Part shown: one piece after another, positions 7,542-16,116 of the stretch
Numbering within the stretch: position 1 is the first letter of the stretch
Layout: every line of letters starts with the position of its first letter
NCBI GenBank assembly: GCA_022792815.1
Contig: JAAWBS010000054.1
Span: 50,334-114,333 of the forward strand
From: Hungatella sp.
Lineage (GTDB): Bacteria > Bacillota > Clostridia > Lachnospirales > Lachnospiraceae
Reading direction: 5' to 3'
DNA: 64,000 nucleotides
Made by a program: the position numbers and the translations under genes
The notes under the pieces: generated by a model
Seen by the model: the letters and a program-made list of their open reading frames with translations, nothing else
The model's database searches: none
Told to the model about the DNA's origin: nothing

Positions 7542-8639
7542 ATGGTTAAGGTTGGAATCATCGGAGTCGGAAATACCATAGGGATCGCAGGGCTGCATAT
7601 CGGTGCCTACAAGCTCTGTGAGGACGCGGTGATCACCGCAGTTTACGATATTTTACCGGGACGTGCCGAGAGCTGTCTTGATCAATATGACTTAAAGGAT
7701 GCAGTTGTCTGTCAAAATGAGCAGGAGGTTTTTGAAGCCTGTGATGCGGTCAGCATCTGCACACCCAATGCCACCCATGTGGAGCTGGCTGTGGCTGCGC
7801 TGAAGGCCGGCTGTCATGTGCTCTGCGAGAAGCCCTTTGCACCTGCTGCTGCGGACTGTACGGAGGCGGTAAAGTACGCAAAACTGACTGACAAGGTGGC
7901 TATGATTGGACTCTGCTATCGTGATATTCCAGGCCTTGTCTATATGAAGAAACTGATTGATGCAGGGACGGTCGGTAAGGTGTTCTTTGTCCGTGAGGAG
8001 CAGGGAGGAGACAGAATTGCGAACCCGCAGGTGAAGCTGGAGTGGAGGATGGAGAAGGACCTGTCCGGCCCCGGTGCTCTGGCGGATTTCGGCAGTCATA
8101 TGATGGACATCTGCGACTACCTGCTCAGAGATTCCTGCGGTAAGATACGGGAGATCCACTGTATGCAGGATAAACTCATTCCGGAGAGAGAACGGATCGG
8201 GAGGCCGGGCCGGATGGGGGCGGTCACCAACGACGATGTGTCCTGCTGGAACTGCCGCACGGAGAATGGGACGCTCTACAGTTTCACGGCAAGCCGCCTC
8301 GGAGCCACCTTTATGCTGGAGATCGTGGGTTCCGGCGGAAAGCTTATGTTTCAGGGTGCGAAACCATTTGAACTTACAGTGCAGCGGAAGGACCAGGAGG
8401 GCGGCTATTCCTCAGAGCCGGAGGTGGTGCCTGTCCCTGAAGCGTGTTATGGGCCGGATGGGATTGCGCCCAGGGTGCCGATGGCTATTAATTTCTACTA
8501 TGAGATCCGGCAGTTCCTGGATACGATTCAGGACAAGCGGACCACAGAGCTGACTTTTGAGAGAGGGCGCTATATCCAGGAACTGATTGATGCGGCCCAG
8601 AGGTCGGCGGACACGGGAGAGACGGTATATCTGTTTTAG
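7542..8639 (+). CDS. Gfo/Idh/MocA family oxidoreductase
   Basis: A 365-residue NAD(P)-dependent sugar or inositol dehydrogenase-like protein. The N-terminal Rossmann fold has the dinucleotide motif GIIGVGNTIG (residues 4-13), and CEKPF near residue 97 is the conserved EKP motif, whose Lys usually contacts substrate and cofactor. The C-terminal alpha/beta domain follows (for example GALADFGSHMMDICDYLL, His in the usual catalytic helix). AAGGAGTG precedes ATG 7542, 18 bp after the barrel gene. Members of this family, paired with xylose-isomerase-like barrels, oxidise C3 of glycosides for beta-elimination cleavage. That role is inferred here from the pairing. Confidence 0.9.
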   Translation: MVKVGIIGVGNTIGIAGLHIGAYKLCEDAVITAVYDILPGRAESCLDQYDLKDAVVCQNEQEVFEACDAVSICTPNATHVELAVAALKAGCHVLCEKPFAPAAADCTEAVKYAKLTDKVAMIGLCYRDIPGLVYMKKLIDAGTVGKVFFVREEQGGDRIANPQVKLEWRMEKDLSGPGALADFGSHMMDICDYLLRDSCGKIREIHCMQDKLIPERERIGRPGRMGAVTNDDVSCWNCRTENGTLYSFTASRLGATFMLEIVGSGGKLMFQGAKPFELTVQRKDQEGGYSSEPEVVPVPEACYGPDGIAPRVPMAINFYYEIRQFLDTIQDKRTTELTFERGRYIQELIDAAQRSADTGETVYLF

Positions 8640-8651
8640 AGCATTTGTGAA

Positions 8652-8947
8652 AATAGTATATCTAGCTAATTGCGAAAGTCAAAGCCCGGAGAATATTCTG
8701 ACAATATATTCTATACAAAGCCTTCGTACACCAAGCATTCCACTGAGAAATGTCACCAACCGTCAGGTTGATGACCTGCGTGCGCATCAGAGCACTTCCG
8801 CTGAACCCAGTAGGACAAAAAACACTCGGGCAGAGGGCCCTCCTGTTTTTTATGGTCTCAGCTCCATGGTGTAATGGCTTTTCCTGGAACATATTGTCAG
8901 AATATTCAGCCAAGTTTTGAGTTTCGCAATTACCTAAATAGTATATC
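8652..8947 (+). repeat. MITE-like element, copy 2, with 11-bp target duplication
   Basis: The element spans 8663-8936 in the same orientation as copy 1. Its ends (TAGCTAATTGCGAAAGTCAA ... TTGAGTTTCGCAATTACCTA) are flanked by a perfect 11-bp direct repeat, AATAGTATATC, at 8652-8662 and 8937-8947. Compared with copy 1 it carries about 58 extra bases in the left arm, around 8741-8800, containing a duplicated TTCC(A/G)CTGA segment. It sits inside an operon, between the first Gfo/Idh gene and the second TIM barrel, and its central GGGCCC stem followed by T6 could affect read-through. Confidence 0.88.
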
Positions 8948-8967
8948 AAATATGAGGAGGAGAGAAC

Positions 8968-9849
8968 ATGAGATTCGGCGTACACTGCGTGCTTTACGGC
9001 CCTGAGACAGGCACGGACCCCCAGGCGGTTATCGGCCGTCTGGCAAAGACAGGGGCTGAGGGGTGCGAACTGGGAGAGCGGTTTTTCGGTGTAGACCGGA
9101 GAGAGGAGCTTTCTGCCATTCTTGCGGACAACCACATGGAGTTGGCGGGGATGCACTGCAACGGTTTGAAACTGATGGATCTGTTGGAGCAGCCGGAGGC
9201 GGCCAAGGCTGCTTTAGAGAAGGTGGCCGGCTTTATGGCTCCTTTGAAAAATAAAAATGTGATTGCCACAGGAGGGGTGCCTGTGGAGGAGATGCGCCTG
9301 CGCCCCATCGGCAGCGGGGCTTTGAGGCCGGAGCTTCACGACCCGGAGAAGGTCAAGGAATTGGCGGTTGCCTTGAACAGAATTGTCAGGGAGATACGGA
9401 AGAAATACGGGGTACAGGTTCATTACCACAACCACAGTTGGGAGTTTGCCGATCAGGGGCTGATCTGGTTTTCTCTGGCAGAGTATGCGCCGGACCTGAA
9501 ATTTGCCCTGGATACGGGGTGGGCTGCCGCCTCCGGATTTGCACCTTTAGAGCTGATGAGGCGCTATCCGGGCCGGTTTGACTACATCCACCTGCGGGAC
9601 TGCAGGCCTTTTGAGGGAGATCGTCAGGAGGAGACCTTTGAACAGGTGCACAAGGGCTTTGTCAACCTGGGAGAGGGACAGATGCATTATCCTGGTTTCA
9701 TCCGAGGCTTAAAAGATGTACTGGGGGAGGAGGCCTGGGCCATCGTGGAGTATGAGATCGGAAATTTTGACCAGAACAGCTATCTGGGAGCAGTCCATTA
9801 TCTGAGGGGCCTTCAGGATATGGCAGATGAATACCGGAAAGAGGGATGA
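8968..9849 (+). CDS. sugar phosphate isomerase/epimerase (IolE-like TIM barrel)
   Basis: A 293-residue xylose-isomerase-like barrel closest in appearance to inosose dehydratase/epimerase proteins. Candidate metal and acid/base residues are E159 in HYHNHSWEF, D182 in LDTGW, H208 in HLRD and E261 in VEYEIG. It is separated from the upstream oxidoreductase gene by mobile element copy 2. It overlaps the downstream Gfo/Idh gene if that gene uses ATG 9846. GAGGAGGAGAGA precedes ATG 8968. With two barrels and two oxidoreductases in one operon, a two-step oxidation/elimination and re-reduction scheme is plausible (inference). Confidence 0.87.
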   Translation: MRFGVHCVLYGPETGTDPQAVIGRLAKTGAEGCELGERFFGVDRREELSAILADNHMELAGMHCNGLKLMDLLEQPEAAKAALEKVAGFMAPLKNKNVIATGGVPVEEMRLRPIGSGALRPELHDPEKVKELAVALNRIVREIRKKYGVQVHYHNHSWEFADQGLIWFSLAEYAPDLKFALDTGWAAASGFAPLELMRRYPGRFDYIHLRDCRPFEGDRQEETFEQVHKGFVNLGEGQMHYPGFIRGLKDVLGEEAWAIVEYEIGNFDQNSYLGAVHYLRGLQDMADEYRKEG

Positions 9850-9851
9850 GC

Positions 9852-10886
9852 ATGAAAAAACTGAGGATTGCGGTCATCGGCTGCGGCCGAATCTATCGGG
9901 TATATAGAGAAGCCTTTTCGCAGTTGAAAGACGAGATGGAGTTGGTTCTGGCTGTGGATAAGGAGCGGCAGCGCGCGGAGGCTGCCGCGAAAGGGCATGA
10001 AGGCTGTCTGATTTCGGAGAGCACGGATCTGAAAGAGATCCAGGAGCTTTTGCGCCGGCAGAAAGCCGATCTCGTCCACATCCTGCTACCCCATTTCCTT
10101 CACGGCTGCTACGCAAAGGTGGCTATGGAGTGCGGTGTCAGCGTTCTGACAGAAAAGCCTGTCACCATCAGCCTCTCAGAGGCCGATGAGCTGATAGAGC
10201 TGCAGAAACGGACCGGTGTACAACTGGGGGTGATCTTCCAAAACCGCTATATCGCAGGTGTGAAGAGGGTTCGGGAGCTGATCGCACAGGGGGCTATGGG
10301 AAGTGTGAAGGGGGCCTGCTCCAATTTAAACTGGTATCGACCGGAAAGCTACTACCAGTGTGACTGGAAAGGCAGTTGGGAGAAAGAAGGCGGAGGCGTT
10401 GTGATCGATCAGGCCATCCATTCCATCGACCTGGTGCGTTACATGACAGGGCTGGAGGCGGTGCGCATCATGGGACATACCGCAAGACGGGTGCTGACGG
10501 GCATTGAGGTGGAGGACGAGGCAGACGCGGCTGTTTGGCTGGAGAACGGAGCCGTCTATTCCTTTTATGCCTGCAATTATTTTACCACAAACAGTCCCAT
10601 CCGGGTCTGCATAAGCTGCGAGAAGGCAGCGGCCACGTTGACACATGAACAGATGGAGATCGCTTGGGCGGATGGCAGGAGAGAGACGATCCTCCCGGAG
10701 ACAGAGGGATGCGAGACGGGGGAGGGGTATTGGGGGGCCTGTCATTTGGCCCAGATCAGAGAGTGTTATCGTGCTCTGACCGAGGGACGGCCCATGCCCT
10801 GGAAGCCTGAAGATGCAAAAAAGACCCTGGCGATTGTCCAGGGGATCTATGAATCTGCCAGGATACAAGGTGAGGTCTGCCTGTGA
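9852..10886 (+). CDS. Gfo/Idh/MocA family oxidoreductase
   Basis: A 344-residue NAD(P)-dependent oxidoreductase. The Rossmann motif AVIGCGRIYR is near residue 6, the EKPVTI motif near 104, and the C-terminal domain holds GGGVVIDQAIHSIDLVRYM (about 178-196) with the conserved catalytic His region. ATG 9852 is preferred because GAGGG lies 6 bp upstream; ATG 9846 overlaps the previous stop and is an alternative. It is the last gene of the operon, followed by a terminator-like hairpin at 10989-11019. Substrate unknown. Confidence 0.9.
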   Translation: MKKLRIAVIGCGRIYRVYREAFSQLKDEMELVLAVDKERQRAEAAAKGHEGCLISESTDLKEIQELLRRQKADLVHILLPHFLHGCYAKVAMECGVSVLTEKPVTISLSEADELIELQKRTGVQLGVIFQNRYIAGVKRVRELIAQGAMGSVKGACSNLNWYRPESYYQCDWKGSWEKEGGGVVIDQAIHSIDLVRYMTGLEAVRIMGHTARRVLTGIEVEDEADAAVWLENGAVYSFYACNYFTTNSPIRVCISCEKAAATLTHEQMEIAWADGRRETILPETEGCETGEGYWGACHLAQIRECYRALTEGRPMPWKPEDAKKTLAIVQGIYESARIQGEVCL

Positions 10887-10988
10887 CGAGTTTCACAGCT
10901 TGACTGTGGCCGGCATTTACGAAGCTTTTATCCGCAAAGTCACAGGAACCAGAGGATAGGAAAGCATAAGGGAGAATAAATGAAAGAA

Positions 10989-11019
10989 AAACGCCGGAAC
11001 CTAGAAGTGTCCGGCGTTT
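10989..11019. terminator. intrinsic terminator after Gfo/Idh operon
   Basis: A 10-bp stem, AAACGCCGGA / TCCGGCGTTT, with an 11-base loop, about 100 bp after the last gene of the first operon. The A/T ends make it usable in both directions. Confidence 0.75.
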
Positions 11020-11052
11020 CGGCATTATTAGAGGAGAAGAACCCCACAGCAA

Positions 11053-11290
11053 TTTAAACAAAAAACAAGTACAAAACATAGAAAAATTAACCAAAACAAG
11101 GCGAAAAATTATCAGTACTAGATACCTAAATGACAATAGATATAGAAATTTTAATTTCTAAAACAAAAAAAACTGAAAAATTAAGAAGAAGTTTTTGGTT
11201 TTTATGCAGGAAAATACACAAACGTTTGAGTAAAATATAATAGAATATAACGCAAAAATATGATAGCATTATAGTATAATTTTTATAAAG
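11053..11290 (+). promoter_or_regulatory. long regulatory region of the phosphofructokinase operon, paralogous to 6300-6540
   Basis: AT-rich region between the terminator and the phosphofructokinase gene. It aligns with the region before the 6612 operon over its whole length, including the operator and the downstream block (A/T)A(T/A)GCAAAA.TATGATA. No coding sequence is visible here. This suggests duplication of a promoter cassette and common control by one LacI-family repressor. Confidence 0.7.
11219..11228. promoter_or_regulatory. LacI-type operator CAAACGTTTG
   Basis: Second copy of the perfect palindrome with central CG, 86 bp before the start of the phosphofructokinase gene, in the flanks ACA...AGTAAAAT identical to those at 6474-6483. 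Confidence 0.75.
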
Positions 11291-11314
11291 AAAATGGTAG
11301 AATGGAGGAATAAA

Positions 11315-12505
11315 TTGGCAAATGTGTTAGTGGTGCATGGCGGCGGTCCTACGGCAGTGATCAATGCCTCTCTCTATGGAGTGTTAAAGGAGGCAAAGGA
11401 GTATCAGGAGATTGACCATGTGTATGGGGCTATAGGCGGGAGCCAGGGGATTTTGGAGGAGCGGTTTCTGGACTTGTCAGGCTTTTCACAAGAGCGCCAG
11501 GAACTGCTGCTTACGACTCCGGGTACGGCGATCGGATCGTCGCGGTATGCGCTGGAGAAGGAAGACTATGAGGCCATGGCGGCTGTTTTTCGGAAATATG
11601 ATATCAAGTATGTGCTGATGAACGGCGGCAACGGAACCATGGATACCTGCGGGAAGATCCATAGAGCCTGCAGGGAGTCTGGGATTCGGGTAGTGGGAAT
11701 TCCCAAGACCGTTGACAACGACATCGCGGTGACAGACCATGCCCCGGGATTTCCCAGCGCAGCCAGGTATATCGCTCAGACCGTGGCGGAGATTGGGGTG
11801 GATGTAAAGTCCCTTCCCATCCATGTGTCCATCGTGGAGGCTATGGGGCGGAACGCAGGGTGGATCACAGCGGCTTCGGTGCTGGCCAGGAAGAAACCAG
11901 GGGATGCGCCCCACCTGATCTATCTGCCGGAGCGGCCTTTCTGCGAAGAGGAATTTCTGGACGATGTGAAAAGACTTTATGAGGAAAAAGGCGGTGTGGT
12001 GGCAGTGGTCAGCGAAGGGCTGAGACGTTCTGACGGGGAGCCCATCGTGCCTCCCGTCTTCCGGAGCGGGCGGTCTGTGTACTATGGAGATGTCAGCGCC
12101 TATCTGGCAGAACTGGTGATCAAACGATTGGGAATCAAGGCCAGGAGCGAGAAGCCGGGCCTTTGCGGGAGAGCTTCCATGGCACTCCAGTCCCCGGTGG
12201 ACCGGGAGGAGGCGGTGGTGGCTGGCAGAGAGGCTCTGAAGGCGGCCGTGAGAGGAGAGAGCGGAGTGATGGTGGGATTTGTGCGTGAGGAGATGAAAGA
12301 TCAGTCCTACCGCATGAAGATCCGGATGATCCCCATCGAGGAGGTTATGCTCTGCGAGCGGGTGCTGCCGAAGGAGTATCAAAACCACCGGGGCAACGAC
12401 GTGACCGAGGCATTTGCGGAGTGGTGCAGACCTCTTTTGGGAGTTGAGATCCCTGAGTATCTGGATTTCCAGGAGGTGTACCGGGAAAGAGGAGGCACAG
12501 AATGA
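11315..12505 (+). CDS. 6-phosphofructokinase family kinase
   Basis: A 396-residue phosphofructokinase of the PPi-PFK-like clade. It begins ANVLVVHGGGPTAVINAS, with the Gly-rich phosphoryl-donor loop. GGNGT at 104-108 replaces the usual GGDG(S/T). PKTVDND at 130-136 carries the catalytic Asp (TxDND) and the Lys seen in PPi-type enzymes. MGRNAGWI near 185-192 is the sugar-phosphate motif. TTG 11315 is chosen because GGAGG lies 6 bp upstream and the conserved N-terminus starts there; ATG 11294 is an alternative. It overlaps the next gene by 4 bp. The operon supplies a matching isomerase, aldolase and TIM. The substrate could be fructose-6-phosphate or another 6-phosphoketose. Confidence 0.9.
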   Translation: MANVLVVHGGGPTAVINASLYGVLKEAKEYQEIDHVYGAIGGSQGILEERFLDLSGFSQERQELLLTTPGTAIGSSRYALEKEDYEAMAAVFRKYDIKYVLMNGGNGTMDTCGKIHRACRESGIRVVGIPKTVDNDIAVTDHAPGFPSAARYIAQTVAEIGVDVKSLPIHVSIVEAMGRNAGWITAASVLARKKPGDAPHLIYLPERPFCEEEFLDDVKRLYEEKGGVVAVVSEGLRRSDGEPIVPPVFRSGRSVYYGDVSAYLAELVIKRLGIKARSEKPGLCGRASMALQSPVDREEAVVAGREALKAAVRGESGVMVGFVREEMKDQSYRMKIRMIPIEEVMLCERVLPKEYQNHRGNDVTEAFAEWCRPLLGVEIPEYLDFQEVYRERGGTE

Positions 12506-13338
12506 AACATATCTTATTGAATCTGAAACGATTTGACATTCCCAGAGAGCTTCACGGGGTCAACAGCCTGGCCCCTGTGAGGCAGTGGGGCAGGTATATC
12601 GTGGAACATACCCAGGAAGCGCTGAAAGCTTATGACAGGGATCAGGTGGAATTCGTCATGTTTTTCCCCGAAGCACATCTGATTCCGGCGGTGGAGGCCC
12701 TGTGCCCCGATAGTCCCATCAAGGTGGGATGCCAGGGAGTACATCGGGAAGATACCGCTGAGGGAGGAAATTTCGGAGGATTCACCACCAACCGGACGGC
12801 CAATGCGGCGAAGGCTATGGGATGCAGCGGCGTTATCATCGGCCACTGTGAGGAGAGGCGGGATAAGGCGGGGATCCTTAAGGAGGCAGGGGTTACAGAT
12901 GCCCAGGCAGTGAGCCGCCTGCTGAACCGGGAGATCCGGTCCGCGGCAGAAGCAGGGCTTTCGGTGGTGTACTGCATCGGGGAGACCACCGAAGAACAGC
13001 CGCGGTGGCAGCAGGTCTTAGGGGAGCAGCTGGAAATAGGTCTGAGAGATGTGGATAAGTCGGCTGTAGTCATCGCCTATGAGCCGGTGTGGGCCATCGG
13101 TCCCGGCAAGACGCCTCCGGACAGAGATTATATCGCCAAAGTCGGCGGCTTTGTGAAAGAGGTGACAGGCGGCATGGATGTGGTGTACGGCGGAGGTCTC
13201 AAGACGGACAACGCCGGTATGCTGGCTTCCATCCCCGAGATGGACGGCGGTCTTATCGCTCTGACCCGCTTTTCAGGGGAGATCGGCTATTATCCGGAGG
13301 AGTATCTGGAGATTATCCGTATCTATATGGGACGGTAA
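12502..13338 (+). CDS. triosephosphate isomerase family protein
   Basis: A 278-residue TIM barrel of the triosephosphate isomerase family. The catalytic set is intact: N7/K9 (LLNLK), H115 (IIGHCE) and E194 (AYEPVWAIG), followed by flexible loop 6 (PVWAIGPGK) and a phosphate-binding GGG near 231. It is divergent from the housekeeping TpiA consensus (IIGHCEERR for IIGHSERR), as expected for a second, pathway-specific copy. It starts in an ATGA overlap with the kinase stop, so translation is probably coupled. It likely interconverts triose phosphates from the neighbouring aldolase; an isomerase for a longer ketose phosphate (the EryH/EryI type) is an alternative. Confidence 0.88.
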   Translation: MKHILLNLKRFDIPRELHGVNSLAPVRQWGRYIVEHTQEALKAYDRDQVEFVMFFPEAHLIPAVEALCPDSPIKVGCQGVHREDTAEGGNFGGFTTNRTANAAKAMGCSGVIIGHCEERRDKAGILKEAGVTDAQAVSRLLNREIRSAAEAGLSVVYCIGETTEEQPRWQQVLGEQLEIGLRDVDKSAVVIAYEPVWAIGPGKTPPDRDYIAKVGGFVKEVTGGMDVVYGGGLKTDNAGMLASIPEMDGGLIALTRFSGEIGYYPEEYLEIIRIYMGR

Positions 13339-13429
13339 AGATTATCCCCGGCAGGAGACGTTTCTTGTGTGCGGGAGGGTATTGATCAGGCCTGGAAATG
13401 CAACACTTATATAGCAGAGGAGGAGCCAT

Positions 13430-14923
13430 ATGAACATTTCATTTGAGTACGGTCAGGGGTTTATGAACGCCGAGCTTCCTGACACCACAGACATCTTTAT
13501 TCCCGGGGAGACGGTGCCGGATCCGCCCTGCATCCCGGACGATCAGATCGAGGAGAGGACATTGGAATCCATCCGCAATCCGATGGGCATGGAACCGCTG
13601 TCCAAGCTGGCCCGCAAGGGCTCAAAGGTCACCATCATCTTCCCGGATCGGGTGAAGGGAGGGGAGCAGGAGAAATCCCACAGGAAGGTGTCCATCCGTC
13701 TGATTCTGAGGGAGCTTTATGAAGCGGGGGTGGAGAAGAAAGACATCCTGCTGATCTGTTCCAACGGACTTCACCGGAAGAACACGGAGCAGGAGATCCG
13801 GGGCGTGTTGGGAGATCAGCTGTTTTCCGAATTCTGGTATAGCCATCAGATCATCAACCACGACAGCGAGGACTACGATCATCTGGTGGACTTAGGGACT
13901 ACAGACCGGGGAGATCCGGTTCTAATGAACAAATATGTCTATGACAGCGATGTGGCTATCCTCATCGGACACACGCAGGGCAACCCCTACGGCGGTTACT
14001 CCGGCGGCTACAAACACTGTGCCACGGGAATCACCCACTGGCGTTCCATCGCATCCCACCATGTGCCGGAGGTGATGCACCGGAAGGACTTTACCCCGGT
14101 CAGCGGCAAATCCCTGATGCGGACCAAGTTTGATGAGATCGGTCAGCACATGGAACAGTGTATGGGAAAGAAGTTTTTCTGCTGTGACGCGGTTTTGGAC
14201 ACCAAGTCCCGTCAGATCGAGATCAACAGCGGCTGGGCAAAGGTGATGCAGCCCCACTCCTGGATCGCGGCGGACAAGCGGACCTATGTTCCCTGGGCGG
14301 AGAAAAAATACGACGTGATGATCTTCGGCATGCCTCAGTTTTTCCACTACGGGGAGGGCATGGGAACCAACCCCATCATGCTTCTGCAGGCCATATCCGC
14401 ACAGGTGATCCGCCACAAGAGGATTATGAGCGACCGGTGCGTCATCATCTGTTCCTCTATCTGTGACGGATATTTTCATGATGAACTGTGGCCCTACACC
14501 AGGGAGATGTACGACATGTTCCAGAAGGACTACATGAATACGCTGCCGGATCTCAACCGCTACGGCGAGTATTTTGCCACCAATGAGGAGTATATCCGCC
14601 AGTACCGCTACTGCAATGCCTTTCACCCCTTCCACGGTTTCTCCATGATCAGCTGCGGGCATATCGCGGAGATGAACACCTCTGCCATCTACCTGTGCGG
14701 GGCGAGGGAGCCCGGATTTGCCAGGGGTATGGGGCTAAAGACCAGAGCGACTATCGAGGAGGCCTTGGAGGATGCCAAGAAGAAATTTGTGGGACCCAAT
14801 CCGAACATCCTGGCGCTGCCGAAGACCTTTAAACTCAGTGCAGTACACCTGATGATGAAGGATGAAACCCCAGTCGGTAAAGGAGCGTCAGACAGCCGCT
14901 GTGCAGCTCATATGCACGGTTGA
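13430..14923 (+). CDS. LarA-family nickel-dependent racemase/epimerase (DUF2088)
   Basis: A 497-residue LarA homologue. Residues matching the lactate racemase active site are present: H115 (NGLHRK, like LarA H108), H181 (IGHTQG, like H174), K195 (YSGGYKH, like the NPN-linked K184) and H211, exactly 16 residues after the Lys (like the Ni ligand H200). The protein should therefore need the nickel-pincer nucleotide made by LarB, LarC and LarE, none of which is in the window. LarA homologues racemise or epimerise various 2-hydroxyacids, including aldonates. Its place between TIM and aldolase in a sugar operon suggests a sugar acid rather than lactate (inference). AGAGGAGGAG precedes ATG 13430. 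Confidence 0.88.
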   Translation: MNISFEYGQGFMNAELPDTTDIFIPGETVPDPPCIPDDQIEERTLESIRNPMGMEPLSKLARKGSKVTIIFPDRVKGGEQEKSHRKVSIRLILRELYEAGVEKKDILLICSNGLHRKNTEQEIRGVLGDQLFSEFWYSHQIINHDSEDYDHLVDLGTTDRGDPVLMNKYVYDSDVAILIGHTQGNPYGGYSGGYKHCATGITHWRSIASHHVPEVMHRKDFTPVSGKSLMRTKFDEIGQHMEQCMGKKFFCCDAVLDTKSRQIEINSGWAKVMQPHSWIAADKRTYVPWAEKKYDVMIFGMPQFFHYGEGMGTNPIMLLQAISAQVIRHKRIMSDRCVIICSSICDGYFHDELWPYTREMYDMFQKDYMNTLPDLNRYGEYFATNEEYIRQYRYCNAFHPFHGFSMISCGHIAEMNTSAIYLCGAREPGFARGMGLKTRATIEEALEDAKKKFVGPNPNILALPKTFKLSAVHLMMKDETPVGKGASDSRCAAHMHG

Positions 14924-14951
14924 TTCTATCTAACATGAGGAGGAGAAACAC

Positions 14952-16109
14952 ATGTCACTGATTCCACTTCGTCCCCTGCTGGAGGCGACAGTCAAGTATG
15001 GCTTCGGCCAGGGGGCTTTCAATGTCAACGCCGTAGCCCAAGCGAAAGCGGTTATCGAGGTTCATGAGATGTTTCGTTCCGCCGCCATCCTTCAGGGCGC
15101 AGATCTGGCTAACGGCTTTATGGGCGGGAGAACAGATTTTATGAACGCCGCGTTAGAGGACAAGAAGGCGGGTGCCCGAAATATTGCCGCCGCGGTGAAG
15201 AAGTACGGCGAAGAGTCCCCGATCCCCATTGTGCTGCACCTGGATCACGGAAGGGATTATGACTCCTGTGTGGCGGCTATCGAGGGCGGCTACACGTCGG
15301 TGATGATCGACGGTTCTTCCCTGCCTTTTAAGGAGAATGTGGAGCTGACCCGGGAGGTGGTGAAATATGCCCACGCCAGAGGCGTCAGCGTGGAGGGAGA
15401 GCTGGGAGTCCTGGCCGGTGTGGAGGACCATGTATTCTCCGCTTCCTCCACCTACACCAATCCCCTGGACGCAGTAGAGTTTTTCAAGAAGACAGGGGTG
15501 GATGCCCTGGCCATCTCCTACGGCACTATGCACGGCGCCTCCAAGGGAAAAGACGTGAAGCTGAGGAGAGAGATCGCTGTGGCTATCCGGGAGTGCATGA
15601 ACCACTTGGGAGTCTTCGGAGCTCTGGTATCTCACGGTTCCTCCACCGTGCCGGGGTACATTGTGGATGAGATCAACGGCCTGGGCGGTCAGCTGTCAGG
15701 TACCCATGGGATCTCTGTGGACGAACTGAAGGCGGCCATCCCCTGCGGCATCAGCAAGATCAATGTGGACACGGATATTCGTCTGGCTGTGACCAGAAAT
15801 ATGAAAGAATTGTTTGCGAAGTATCCGGAAAAGAGAACCAGCGCTTCCGTCGGGGGCATCTATGAACTTTTAGAGGCGAAGAGAGATCAGTTTGATCCCA
15901 GAGCATTTCTACCGCCGATTATGGAGACCGTGATGTATGGAGCGATCCCCGATGAGGATGTGGCAGCCATCGTGGATTGTATCGAGAGAGGGGTAAAAGA
16001 GGTGGTCGGCACCCTGATCGTCCAGTTCGGCTCTGTAGGCAGAGCACCCCTGGTGGAGAGAGTAACTCTGGAGGAGATGGCAGAACGATACAGGAGACAG
16101 GAGGGATGA
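14952..16109 (+). CDS. class II ketose-bisphosphate aldolase
   Basis: A 385-residue zinc-dependent aldolase of the fructose/tagatose-bisphosphate class II family. Zn ligands and the catalytic Asp are visible: D98/H99 (HLDHG), E144 region (SVEGELG), H194 (YGTMHGASKG) and H228 (LVSHGSST), followed by the phosphate-binding NVDTDIR (about 274-280). It is 80-100 residues longer than the common 285-307-residue enzymes, with an extra C-terminal segment from about 295 onward. It would split the bisphosphate made by the kinase into dihydroxyacetone phosphate and an aldehyde. The aldehyde may differ from glyceraldehyde-3-phosphate if the sugar is modified. GAGGAGGAG precedes ATG 14952. Confidence 0.92.
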   Translation: MSLIPLRPLLEATVKYGFGQGAFNVNAVAQAKAVIEVHEMFRSAAILQGADLANGFMGGRTDFMNAALEDKKAGARNIAAAVKKYGEESPIPIVLHLDHGRDYDSCVAAIEGGYTSVMIDGSSLPFKENVELTREVVKYAHARGVSVEGELGVLAGVEDHVFSASSTYTNPLDAVEFFKKTGVDALAISYGTMHGASKGKDVKLRREIAVAIRECMNHLGVFGALVSHGSSTVPGYIVDEINGLGGQLSGTHGISVDELKAAIPCGISKINVDTDIRLAVTRNMKELFAKYPEKRTSASVGGIYELLEAKRDQFDPRAFLPPIMETVMYGAIPDEDVAAIVDCIERGVKEVVGTLIVQFGSVGRAPLVERVTLEEMAERYRRQEG

Positions 16110-16116
16110 GACAGGC

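Noticed and set aside
8587..8874. 95-codon plus-strand frame covering mobile element copy 2
   Set aside because: It is formed by the end of the oxidoreductase gene and non-coding repeat sequence; the element copies share structure, not a conserved reading frame.
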